Shown here: positions 37,199 to 44,702 of the stretch, piece after piece
How the letters are laid out: each line of letters starts with the position of its first letter
How positions within the stretch are numbered: position 1 is the stretch's first letter
DNA from: Kumtagia sp044326205
GTDB lineage: Bacteria; Pseudomonadota; Alphaproteobacteria; Rhizobiales; Rhizobiaceae
DNA: 64,000 nucleotides
Direction of reading: 5' to 3'
NCBI RefSeq assembly: GCF_044326205.1
Contig: NZ_JBIRCY010000005.1
Location: 1-64,000, forward strand
Program-made: the position numbers and the translations under genes
The notes under the pieces: generated by a model
What the model was told of the DNA's origin: nothing
The model's input: only the letters and a program-made list of their open reading frames with translations
Databases searched by the model: none

Positions 37199-38449
37199 AT
37201 GGCAGCCCCCGGCGAAAATCTGCGAATCAATCCAGAGCGTTTGTGGGATTCGATCATGGAGATGGCGAAGATCGGCCCCGGCGTTGCCGGCGGCAACAAC
37301 CGCCAGACCGTGACCGATGAGGACGGCGAGGGCAGGCATCTGTTCAAGCGCTGGTGCGACGCCGCCGGGCTCGAAATGGGCGTCGACGAAATGGGGACCA
37401 TGTTCGCCCGCCGCGAGGGCACTGAGTCAGATCTGCCGCCGGTCTATGTCGGCAGCCATCTCGACACCCAGCCGACCGGCGGAAAGTTCGATGGCGTGCT
37501 GGGCGTGCTCGGCGGGCTGGAAGTTGTACGCACCCTCAACGACCTTGGCATCAGGACAAAACATCCGATCGTCGTGACCAACTGGACGAACGAGGAGGGT
37601 GCGCGTTTCGCCCCGGCGATGATGGCGTCCGGCGTGTTCGCCGGCGTGCTGGATCAGGCCGATGTCTACCAGCACACCGACCGGGCGGGCAAGAAATTCG
37701 GCGAGGAGTTGGAGCGCATCGGCTGGAAGGGCGACGAGAAGGTCGGCGACCGGAAGATTCACGCCTTCTTCGAACTGCATATCGAGCAGGGACCGATCCT
37801 GGAGGACGAGGGCATCGACATCGGCGTCGTCACCCATGGCCAGGGCCTGAAATGGCTGCAGGTGACGCTGACCGGCAAGGAGGCGCATACGGGCTCCACC
37901 CCGATGCCGAAGCGCCGCAACGCCGGGCTCGGCATGGCGCGCGTCACCGAACTGGTGCATGAAGTGGCGATGGACTACCAGCCGGACGCGGTCGGCGCGA
38001 TCGGCCACATGGAAGTCTATCCCTGTTCGCGCAACATCATCGCCGGAAAAACCGTCTTCACCATCGATATCCGCTCGCCGGAAAAGGAAGTGCTGGACGC
38101 GATGGACGGGCGCATCCGCGAGGGCATCGAACTGATCTGCGAGGCGCTGGACATAAAGTTCGAGATCCAGCAGGTCGGCCATTTTGATCCAGTCACCTTC
38201 GACGAGAACTGCGTGAAGGCGGTGCGCGACGCCGCCGAACGGCTTGGCTACAGCCACCGCAACATCGTGTCCGGCGCCGGCCACGACGCCTGCTGGATCA
38301 ACCGCGTCGCGCCGACCGCGATGGTCATGTGCCCATGTGTCGACGGGCTGTCGCACAACGAAGCCGAGGACATCTCTAAGGAATGGGCCGCCGCAGGCGC
38401 CGACGTGCTGTTCCACGCGGTGGTGGAAACGGCGGGGATTGTGGCTTGA
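37199..38449 (+). CDS. pydC: Zn-dependent hydrolase, beta-ureidopropionase / N-carbamoyl amidase family
   Basis: 416 residues of the M20-related hydantoinase/carbamoylase family. Metal and substrate motifs are visible: GSHLDTQPTGGKFDG, TNEEGARFAPAM, FELHIEQGP, the dimerisation/Arg region GMARVTE, and GAGHDACW near the end. In this context it would split N-carbamoyl-beta-alanine to beta-alanine, CO2 and ammonia, feeding the aminotransferase. The C-terminus GADVLFHAVVETAGIVA is repeated in diverged form at 38882-38941 (separate entry). Confidence 0.92.
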   Translation: MAAPGENLRINPERLWDSIMEMAKIGPGVAGGNNRQTVTDEDGEGRHLFKRWCDAAGLEMGVDEMGTMFARREGTESDLPPVYVGSHLDTQPTGGKFDGVLGVLGGLEVVRTLNDLGIRTKHPIVVTNWTNEEGARFAPAMMASGVFAGVLDQADVYQHTDRAGKKFGEELERIGWKGDEKVGDRKIHAFFELHIEQGPILEDEGIDIGVVTHGQGLKWLQVTLTGKEAHTGSTPMPKRRNAGLGMARVTELVHEVAMDYQPDAVGAIGHMEVYPCSRNIIAGKTVFTIDIRSPEKEVLDAMDGRIREGIELICEALDIKFEIQQVGHFDPVTFDENCVKAVRDAAERLGYSHRNIVSGAGHDACWINRVAPTAMVMCPCVDGLSHNEAEDISKEWAAAGADVLFHAVVETAGIVA

Positions 38450-38456
38450 CGCGGCG

Positions 38457-38861
38457 TTGATCGACGAAACGAAAAGCCTCAATGTCCTGCTGGGGTGGAC
38501 ACCCACCCCACCGCCTTATCCGACGCGCCTTGTCGAAGCATGTGAAGCAGCCTTGGCTGCACCGTTGGGCAGCCTGAGCGCGAGCCAAATTCGCATGTTG
38601 ATCGGCCAGGGTTTTGGATTGGAAATCCTGTTGCCGAAGGCGTTCGACCTTCTCCGTGAAAATCCGCTGGTATCGGTGGAATTTTACGAAGGTGATCTTC
38701 TTTGCACGTGCCTCAAGGCCAAGCAAGAATTTTGGGCTGATCACGACGCGCTTTGGATGGAATTGAATTCCATCGTCGAGTCATTGCATGACACGATGGA
38801 GCAGGTGAATCGCGATTTCAAAGAGTTCCAAGCGCGCAATCCGTACGGAGCGAAACTTTGA
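38457..38861 (+). CDS. Orphan contact-dependent growth inhibition immunity protein (CdiI_3-like)
   Basis: 134 residues from TTG 38457, 7 bases after the pydC stop; no ATG is available upstream in frame and the ribosome binding site is weak. The family pattern is clear: KSLNVLLGW...YPTRLVEAC near the N-terminus, then IRMLIGQGFGLEILLPKAF, NPL, FYEGDLL and a following FW. CdiI proteins neutralise a partner CdiA toxin tip. No cdiA, cdiB or toxin fragment is in the window. It is less GC-rich than pydC. It sits between pydC and a second diverged pydC 3' end, a sign of insertion. Confidence 0.8.
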   Translation: MIDETKSLNVLLGWTPTPPPYPTRLVEACEAALAAPLGSLSASQIRMLIGQGFGLEILLPKAFDLLRENPLVSVEFYEGDLLCTCLKAKQEFWADHDALWMELNSIVESLHDTMEQVNRDFKEFQARNPYGAKL

Positions 38862-38869
38862 ACGCTTCT

Positions 38870-38941
38870 GACGGAATGGCGGGCGCTGACGTGTTGTTTC
38901 ACGCAGTGGTAGAAATGGCGGCCGGCAGTCGCATCGCATGA
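38870..38941 (+). pseudogene. Displaced, diverged 3' end of a pydC gene
   Basis: Bases 38882-38920 encode GADVLFHAVVEMA in the frame that ends at TGA 38939-38941. The intact pydC ends with GADVLFHAVVETA at 38396-38434. Over these 13 codons 12 residues and 33 of 39 bases agree, and five of the six base differences are silent. The fragment ends GSRIA, where pydC ends GIVA. Its stop overlaps the ATG of the GH114 gene as ATGA, so the fragment probably is the original pydC end. Confidence 0.8.
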
Positions 38942-39701
38942 GAGTTGCCGGCCTGTTGCTCGTTCTCGCATCGACCGACGCGCTTGCGTGGGAAAAATTC
39001 CCGCCGGGCGAAAGCTGGGACTGGCAGCTAACTGAGCCGATCGATATCGAGCGCAAGGTAGACGTGCTCGATCTCCATCCCGACCTTGTCGACGCCGATG
39101 CCGTGCGGGCGCTCCAGGCGCGCGGCGTGAAGACCATCTGCTATGTCAGCGTCGGCACTCTGGAGAAAACATCGCCGGATCGCGGCCGGTTTCCGAAAGA
39201 AGTCGTCGGCAAGGTTTACGGCGACTGGCCGGACGAGCGCTTTCTCGACATCCGCCGGCTCGATGTGCTGTTGCCGCTGATGAAGGCGCGGTTTTTGGCG
39301 TGCAAGGCGCTCGGCTTCGACGCCGTCGAGCCGGACAATATGGACGTGCATGAGAACGAGTCGGGATTTCCGATCAACGAGGAGCACGCGGCGTCCTACG
39401 TGCTGGCGCTGGCGAAGATCGCGCATGAGACCGGCCTCGCCATCGGCCAGAAGAACGTGCCGGAACTGACGCAGAAGCTTGTCGTTTCGCTGGATTCGCG
39501 ATTGCCGAGAGCTGCTTTCAGGACGGTTGGTGCGACGCGCTCGCTCCATATGTCGCGGCGGGCAAGGCGGTTTTCGCGGCGGAATATTCCGACCGGCCGC
39601 TCGACCTGGCGGCTGCGTGCCGGGCGGCCAAGGCACTGGATATTTCAATGATCGTCAAGGACAGGGATTTGACGCGAGAGTCTCATGCCTGTCGGGATTG
39701 A
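38938..39701 (+). pseudogene. GH114 endo-alpha-1,4-polygalactosaminidase-like gene, frameshifted near 39498
   Basis: ATG 38938 overlaps the preceding stop. A signal peptide (to about ALAW) leads into a TIM barrel with GH114 motifs: ICYVSVGTLE, WPDERFLDIRR, GFDAVEPDNMD, AIGQKNVPELTQ. After VVSLD the frame goes wrong; the next frame continues FAIAESCFQDGWCDALAPYV, then KAVFAAEYSDRP and IVKDRDLTRESHACRD to the stop at 39699-39701. Loss of one T in CTGGATTTCGCG restores everything. As written the last 67 or so family residues are lost. Real decay or a homopolymer error. Confidence 0.8.
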
Positions 39702-39872
39702 GGTATGGATAGAGAACCGATCGCAAGGCGGCGGACTGGGCGTGATTTGACCAGTTCCACAGCGAAACGGCGCGTTCTACCGCGCCGTCGATTTCAAGAT
39801 CTGCCAGCCGAGGGGAAATGATGCGACGACTACCGCAGACGGAAGGGGCGCGACAATGATCGTGGCGGAGCG

Positions 39873-40244
39873 CTACTTTTCCTTGCCGGCCTCTTCGTCT
39901 TCCTCGTCCTTGTCGTCGTCATCCTCGTCTTTGTCATCATCATCGCCGTCGTCATCGTCGTCATCGTCGCCGTCTTCATCGCTTTCGGACTCGTCGTCCT
40001 TGCTCTCGGCGTCGTCGGATTCCTCGCCGGTCTCCTCGTCAGTCTCGGCCTCTTCATCAGCCTCGGCGACGACCTCCTCCTCATCAGCCTCGGCTACGAC
40101 TTCTTCGTCTTCCTCAACGTCGGATTCGGCTTGTTCGACGGCCTCGCCGGCATCATTCTCCGGCTGGGCGGCCGCAAGAATTTCCTCGGACGCGGCTGAG
40201 GAAGGGGTTTCTTCTTGAACGAGCGTATTGGTTTCTTCTGTCAT
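39873..40244 (-). CDS. Highly acidic low-complexity protein
   Basis: 123 residues, no signal peptide. The first 35 residues are ordinary; the rest is nearly all Asp, Glu, Ser, Ala, Lys and Gly with long Asp runs near the C-terminus. It must be intrinsically disordered and strongly negative, perhaps binding cations or basic proteins. The poly-serine frame on the other strand is a shadow. The ATG at 40244 follows a purine-rich stretch (GGAGGCC). Confidence 0.65.
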   Translation of the reverse strand: MTEETNTLVQEETPSSAASEEILAAAQPENDAGEAVEQAESDVEEDEEVVAEADEEEVVAEADEEAETDEETGEESDDAESKDDESESDEDGDDDDDDDGDDDDKDEDDDDKDEEDEEAGKEK

Positions 40245-40334
40245 GTCGGCCTCCGGAAAAGGGTTGCGGAGACGACCCTATGGCCGCGTCATGAATGGGC
40301 GGTGACGCCGAGACGACGGCTTGATGTCCTGTCG

Positions 40335-40727
40335 ATGACGGTTTTGCCCGTGGCTTTGCGTGGCGTGTTCGCGATGGCTTTCGCGGCTGCGGCGCTGCCT
40401 GCCATCGCCGCCGACACGCTGCCGATCACCGGCGCCTACGGCAACGCAGAGGGCTGCAAGTTCCACAAGGACGGCACGATCGACAACGATACCTTGCTGC
40501 TGCTCACCACTGACTGGGTGCAGAGCTACGGCACCGGCTGCGACATCCTGCAGGCGCTGCCGGGCAAGGACGGCGCCTTCCTCATTTCCGGCATATGCGG
40601 CTTCGAAGGCGAGGAGACCATCGCGCCGCGCATGATGGTGATCACCAAGGTGCCGGACGATCCGGCGGCCCTGCGCATTCGCGACGAGGAGGGAACGGTG
40701 TGGGGCGACGTAAAACCCTGTCCGTAA
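40335..40727 (+). CDS. Small exported protein of unknown function
   Basis: 130 residues. The signal peptide runs to AIAA (about residue 25). The mature part has four cysteines (GCKF, GCDI, GICGF, KPCP) suited to two disulfides. No enzyme motif seen. Independent unit, 91 bases from the divergent acidic-protein gene. Confidence 0.7.
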   Translation: MTVLPVALRGVFAMAFAAAALPAIAADTLPITGAYGNAEGCKFHKDGTIDNDTLLLLTTDWVQSYGTGCDILQALPGKDGAFLISGICGFEGEETIAPRMMVITKVPDDPAALRIRDEEGTVWGDVKPCP

Positions 40728-40762
40728 CTAGCTTCCCGCATGGCCCCGACAGGAACGGGAAT

Positions 40763-41176
40763 TCACGCCGGCACGCGCGCGTCGAGATGCGGCAGCAGCA
40801 CGACGCTCTCCTGCTCGTTCGGATCGGTCCGGGCGATCACCGCTGATGCGGGCTCGTTGGAAAGATTGGCCGGCAGATGCGGCACGCCGGCCGGGATGTA
40901 GAACAGGTCGCCGGCACGGGCGACCAGCAGATGTTCCAGCTCATCGCCGAACCAGGTGTGAACCTCGCCCGACAGCACGTAGATCGCCGTCTCGTGGCTT
41001 TCATGCATATGCGCCTTGGCGCGGCCACCGGGTGGCACGGTGAGCAGATGCATGCAGATGCCTTGCGAGCCGACCGTCTCCCTGGCGATGCCGGCGAGGT
41101 AACGAAAACCCTGCTTGCCGTCGTAACCCTCTTCTGCCCGCAGCAGGCGGCATGTCGGCTTCGATCCCTCTTCCAT
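40763..41176 (-). CDS. Cupin domain protein
   Basis: 137 residues from ATG 41176, 7 bases after AGGAG. Cupin motifs are visible: PPGGRAKAHMHESHETAIYVLSG in outline (metal ligands in HMHESHE) and the second motif GDLFYIPAGVPHLP. Probably a small metal-dependent isomerase, dioxygenase or binding protein. Divergent from the NitT/TauT transporter operon, so perhaps co-regulated. Confidence 0.87.
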   Translation of the reverse strand: MEEGSKPTCRLLRAEEGYDGKQGFRYLAGIARETVGSQGICMHLLTVPPGGRAKAHMHESHETAIYVLSGEVHTWFGDELEHLLVARAGDLFYIPAGVPHLPANLSNEPASAVIARTDPNEQESVVLLPHLDARVPA

Positions 41177-41300
41177 TTTTGTCTCCTGCAACCCCTGCCC
41201 AGCGAATGATGACGATCAGGACGCAAATTGATGTTTATACGGCATCAGCGACAGCCTGCCGCTCTTGAAGCTGCCGTGGCCTGTGCAACAAGATGACTTC

Positions 41301-42083
41301 ATGAACACTGCAGTTGTTTCCGCCAGCGGCCTGTCGCTTACTTTCCAGACCAATGACGGTCCGGTCAACGCCCTGTCGGACGTCGATCTCTCGATCGGCA
41401 AGGGCGAGTTCGTCTCCTTCATCGGCCCCTCCGGCTGCGGCAAGACGACGTTTTTGCGCGTCATCGCCGACCTGGAAAAACCGACCGCCGGCTCGATCCT
41501 CATCAACGGTATGACGGCCGAGCAGGCGCGCGAAAAACGCGCCTATGGCTACGTCTTCCAGGCGGCCGCGTTGCTTCCCTGGCGCACCATCGAGAACAAC
41601 GTGGCGCTGCCGCTGGAGATCATGGGCATTTCCCGGGCCGAGCAGCGCGAGCGGGTGAAGCGCACGCTCGACCTCGTCAACCTCAGCGGCTTCGAGAACA
41701 AATATCCGTGGCAGCTTTCCGGCGGCATGCAGCAACGCGCCTCGATCGCCCGGGCGCTGGCCTTCGACGCCGATCTTTTGCTTATGGACGAGCCGTTCGG
41801 GGCGCTGGACGAGATCGTGCGCGACCATCTGAACAAGCAGCTTCTGGAACTCTGGGCGCGCACCACCAAGACGATCTGCTTCGTCACCCATTCCATTCCG
41901 GAAGCCGTCTATCTCTCCACCCGCATCGTGGTGATGTCGCCGCGGCCAGGGCGGGTCACCGACGTCATCGAATCCAACCTGCCGCGCGAGCGCCCGCTGC
42001 ACATCCGCGAGACGCCGGAATTTTTGGAGATCGCCCACCGGGTGCGGGATGGGCTGAGGGCGGGGCATAGTTATGAGGATTGA
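41301..42083 (+). CDS. NitT/TauT family ABC transporter ATP-binding protein
   Basis: 260 residues. Walker A GPSGCGKTT, signature LSGGMQQR, Walker B LLLMDEPFGALD, switch His in FVTHSI. It is the first gene of a transporter for a small organic solute; transporters of this type in pyrimidine clusters often carry hydroxymethylpyrimidine, pyrimidines or carbamoyl amino acids. Its last 11 bases overlap the next gene. Confidence 0.93.
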   Translation: MNTAVVSASGLSLTFQTNDGPVNALSDVDLSIGKGEFVSFIGPSGCGKTTFLRVIADLEKPTAGSILINGMTAEQAREKRAYGYVFQAAALLPWRTIENNVALPLEIMGISRAEQRERVKRTLDLVNLSGFENKYPWQLSGGMQQRASIARALAFDADLLLMDEPFGALDEIVRDHLNKQLLELWARTTKTICFVTHSIPEAVYLSTRIVVMSPRPGRVTDVIESNLPRERPLHIRETPEFLEIAHRVRDGLRAGHSYED

Positions 42084-42657
42084 AGTGGCGCGCGCGAGAC
42101 GACGGTTGGCTCAGCTCATTCTCGCTTCTGGAATGGCGGCTGCAGGGGTGCTTGCTCCGGTAGCAGTGCCTTTGCAAGGTACCGCTGTCGCGCAGTCCGA
42201 CCCTCCGCCTGCGTTGCAAACTCGCGACGGGGAACTCAGCACTGTCGTGCTGATCACATCTGATGCGGACTGGCTGGAGAAGTGGAATACTCCTACTTCC
42301 AACATTCCGCAGTTCAAGACCGCAAGCCAATTGAAAGCCGGGCAGACGGCAACACTTCTAATTTTCTTTTCCGGACTGGTTCCGGCGGAAGGCCGCCTGA
42401 AGGCTTTGTGTACAATTGAAATCCGTAAGCCGAACGGAGTCACTGACGGATTGCCGGAGTCCGTTTGTTACGACCAGATGTCGCTTGGCCAACGGAAGAA
42501 TGTTTTGTTGGCTGATGCCCGGGTCGAATTCAAGGTGGAGGCCGATGATCCGGAGGGTCTTTGGCTATTTCGAGTAGTCTTGTGGGACCCTAACAGCTCG
42601 TCACGAACTGTGAGCGAGGTTGGCGTTCGGCTTCTAGGTGACGGCGGAGATCCGTGA
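42073..42657 (+). CDS. Exported protein of unknown function inside the transporter operon
   Basis: 194 residues. ATG 42073 lies within the last codons of the ATPase gene, and the stop overlaps the next permease start (GTGA). The basic N-terminus and hydrophobic stretch ending AVAQ form a signal peptide. The rest is beta-rich with two cysteines (ALCTIEIR, ESVCYDQM). No known family recognised. Its base composition is lower in GC than both neighbours, and NitT operons do not normally have it, so it is probably an insertion that kept translational coupling. Confidence 0.72.
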   Translation: MRIEVARARRRLAQLILASGMAAAGVLAPVAVPLQGTAVAQSDPPPALQTRDGELSTVVLITSDADWLEKWNTPTSNIPQFKTASQLKAGQTATLLIFFSGLVPAEGRLKALCTIEIRKPNGVTDGLPESVCYDQMSLGQRKNVLLADARVEFKVEADDPEGLWLFRVVLWDPNSSSRTVSEVGVRLLGDGGDP

Positions 42658-43523
42658 AAAATTCGATTACGCCTGTCACCACCATTCTAATCTTGCTCGT
42701 CGTCGTCTGGTACATCGGCGCGGTGTTCATGAACGCACCGTTCCAGCGCGATCTCGACCGGCGCGGCGATGTCACTCGCACCACGCTGGAGTTCGTGCAG
42801 GCGACGCTGTCGCAGCCGAAGCCGACGCTGCCGGCGCCGCATCAGGTGGCGGCCAATTTCTTCGAGAACACGTTTCTCAGAAAAATCACCAGCAACCGCA
42901 GCCTCGTCTACCATTCCTGGGTGACGCTGTCGTCGACGCTGGTCGGCTTCCTGTTCGGCACGGCGCTGGGCATCGCGATCGCGGTCGGCATCGTGCATCT
43001 GAAGTCGCTCGACCGCAGCCTGATGCCGTGGATCATCGCGTCGCAGACAGTGCCCATCCTCGCCATCGCGCCGATGATCATCGTGGTGCTGGCGGCGGTG
43101 AACGTCACCGGGCTGATTCCCAAGGCGATGATCTCGACCTATCTGTCGTTCTTCCCGGTCGCCGTCGGCATGGTGAAGGGGCTTCGCTCGCCAGAGATCA
43201 TGCATCTCGACCTGATGCGCACCTATTTTGCCAGCGCCTCGCAGGTGTTCTGGAAGCTGCGGGTTCCGGCCTCGGTGCCGTTCCTGTTCGCCTCGATGAA
43301 GGTGGCGGTGGCGGCGAGCCTGGTCGGCGCCATCGTCGGCGAGCTGCCGACCGGCGCGGTCGCCGGCATCGGCTCGAAACTTTTGGCGGGCTCCTATTAC
43401 AGCCAGACCATCGACATCTGGGCGGCGCTGGTAGCGGGCTCGGTGGTGGCGGTGCTGCTGGTGGCGCTGGTCGGGCTCGCCGGAAAAATCGTCGAGCGCG
43501 CCATGGGAGCGCGGCCGGCATGA
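42654..43523 (+). CDS. NitT/TauT family ABC transporter permease (first)
   Basis: 289 residues from GTG 42654. An N-terminal helix (TTILILLVVVWYIGAVF) is followed by a BPD-type permease domain with the EAA loop around LMRTYFASASQVFWKLRVPAS. It overlaps both flanking genes by 4 bases, so coupled. Partners are the ATPase at 41301 and the second permease. Confidence 0.92.
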   Translation: MKNSITPVTTILILLVVVWYIGAVFMNAPFQRDLDRRGDVTRTTLEFVQATLSQPKPTLPAPHQVAANFFENTFLRKITSNRSLVYHSWVTLSSTLVGFLFGTALGIAIAVGIVHLKSLDRSLMPWIIASQTVPILAIAPMIIVVLAAVNVTGLIPKAMISTYLSFFPVAVGMVKGLRSPEIMHLDLMRTYFASASQVFWKLRVPASVPFLFASMKVAVAASLVGAIVGELPTGAVAGIGSKLLAGSYYSQTIDIWAALVAGSVVAVLLVALVGLAGKIVERAMGARPA

Positions 43524-44680
43524 GGTCCCGGAACATCTCGTGGCAGGTTTTGGGCTCGCTCGTTCTGGCGCTAGCATCGTTTGCTTTCCTTCCGATCGTT
43601 CATGATGAGATTGGGACGCTGAACTTCCCCATGCTCGATCTTCCGCCACCGCTCGGAGGCCAGGGAGGAGCGTTTCTCTCGCTTTTGGTTTTGCTCGTCA
43701 GCGTGGCCGCTTTGTCTGCAAGGACCGTTGTAACTGAAGCCACGATTGAGATCGTCGCGGCTCATGTCATTGCGCTGCTGCTGCTCGACATGATTTCAAC
43801 TGCTGGCAACGGCAATGCCGGAGCGGCGTACTACGTTCTGCTTGCCGCCGCCTGGCTGCTCGCCTGGCGTTGCGTAACCCTGCTGTCCGGCCTGCAGCCG
43901 GCGGCGCGCTGGGCTCAAATCCTGCTGCGGCTCGTCATCCCGGCAATCTTCGGCCTGTGGCTGCTGATCTTCTGGGAGGCGATCACGCGCGGCGCCGGCA
44001 TCCCCTTCATCCTGCTGCCGCCGCCGAGCGCGGTGGGCGCACGCATCGCCACCTCCCTCCCGATCCTCGCCGCCGACGTGCAGCAGACCATCTTCAAGGC
44101 GGCGCTTGCCGGCTATGCCATGGGCTGCGCGGCGGGTTTCGTCGTCGCCATCCTCGCCGACCGGTTCCTGTTCCTGCGGCGCGGCCTGATGCCGATCGGC
44201 AACATGGTGTCGGCGCTGCCGATCATCGGCGTGGCGCCCATCATGGTCATGTGGTTCGGCTTCGGCTGGGAATCGAAGGCGGCGGTGGTGGTCATCATGA
44301 CCTTCTTCCCGATGCTGGTGAACACGGTGGCCGGGCTGGCGGCGAGCGGCCACATGGAGCGCGACCTGATGCGTACCTATGCATCGTCCTACTGGCAGAC
44401 GCTGTTCAAGCTGCGCCTGCCGGCCGCCGCGCCCTTCATCTTCAACGCGCTGAAGATCAACTCGACGCTGGCGCTGATCGGCGCCATCGTCGCCGAATTC
44501 TTCGGTACGCCCGTGGTCGGCATGGGGTTCCGCATCTCCACCGAGGTCGGCCGCATGAACATCGACATGGTGTGGGCCGAAATCGCGGTTGCGGCGCTCG
44601 CGGGTTCGGTCTTCTATGGCGTGGTCGCCCTGTTCGAAAGGGCCGCCACGTTTTGGCATCCGTCTGTCCGTGGTGGATAG
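43520..44680 (+). CDS. NitT/TauT family ABC transporter permease (second), with extra N-terminal membrane domain
   Basis: 386 residues from ATG 43520 (ATGA overlap). Residues about 140-386 form the BPD permease domain with the EAA loop LMRTYASSYWQTLFKLRLPAA. The first 130 residues contain about four more hydrophobic segments that ordinary family members of about 260 residues lack; the base composition of this part is less GC-rich than the rest. It may be a fusion of an inserted membrane gene to the permease. Confidence 0.9.
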   Translation: MRSRNISWQVLGSLVLALASFAFLPIVHDEIGTLNFPMLDLPPPLGGQGGAFLSLLVLLVSVAALSARTVVTEATIEIVAAHVIALLLLDMISTAGNGNAGAAYYVLLAAAWLLAWRCVTLLSGLQPAARWAQILLRLVIPAIFGLWLLIFWEAITRGAGIPFILLPPPSAVGARIATSLPILAADVQQTIFKAALAGYAMGCAAGFVVAILADRFLFLRRGLMPIGNMVSALPIIGVAPIMVMWFGFGWESKAAVVVIMTFFPMLVNTVAGLAASGHMERDLMRTYASSYWQTLFKLRLPAAAPFIFNALKINSTLALIGAIVAEFFGTPVVGMGFRISTEVGRMNIDMVWAEIAVAALAGSVFYGVVALFERAATFWHPSVRGG

Positions 44681-44702
44681 ACTTATCCAGAGGGTAGAAA
44701 AA

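Noticed and set aside
39856..40218. Poly-serine protein on the plus strand
   Set aside because: Exact antisense of the Asp/Glu-coding repeats of the acidic protein; no ribosome binding site.
42638..44680. 680-codon plus-strand frame covering both permeases
   Set aside because: Only its second half, from 43520, is the real second permease; the first half is an out-of-frame shadow of the first permease.
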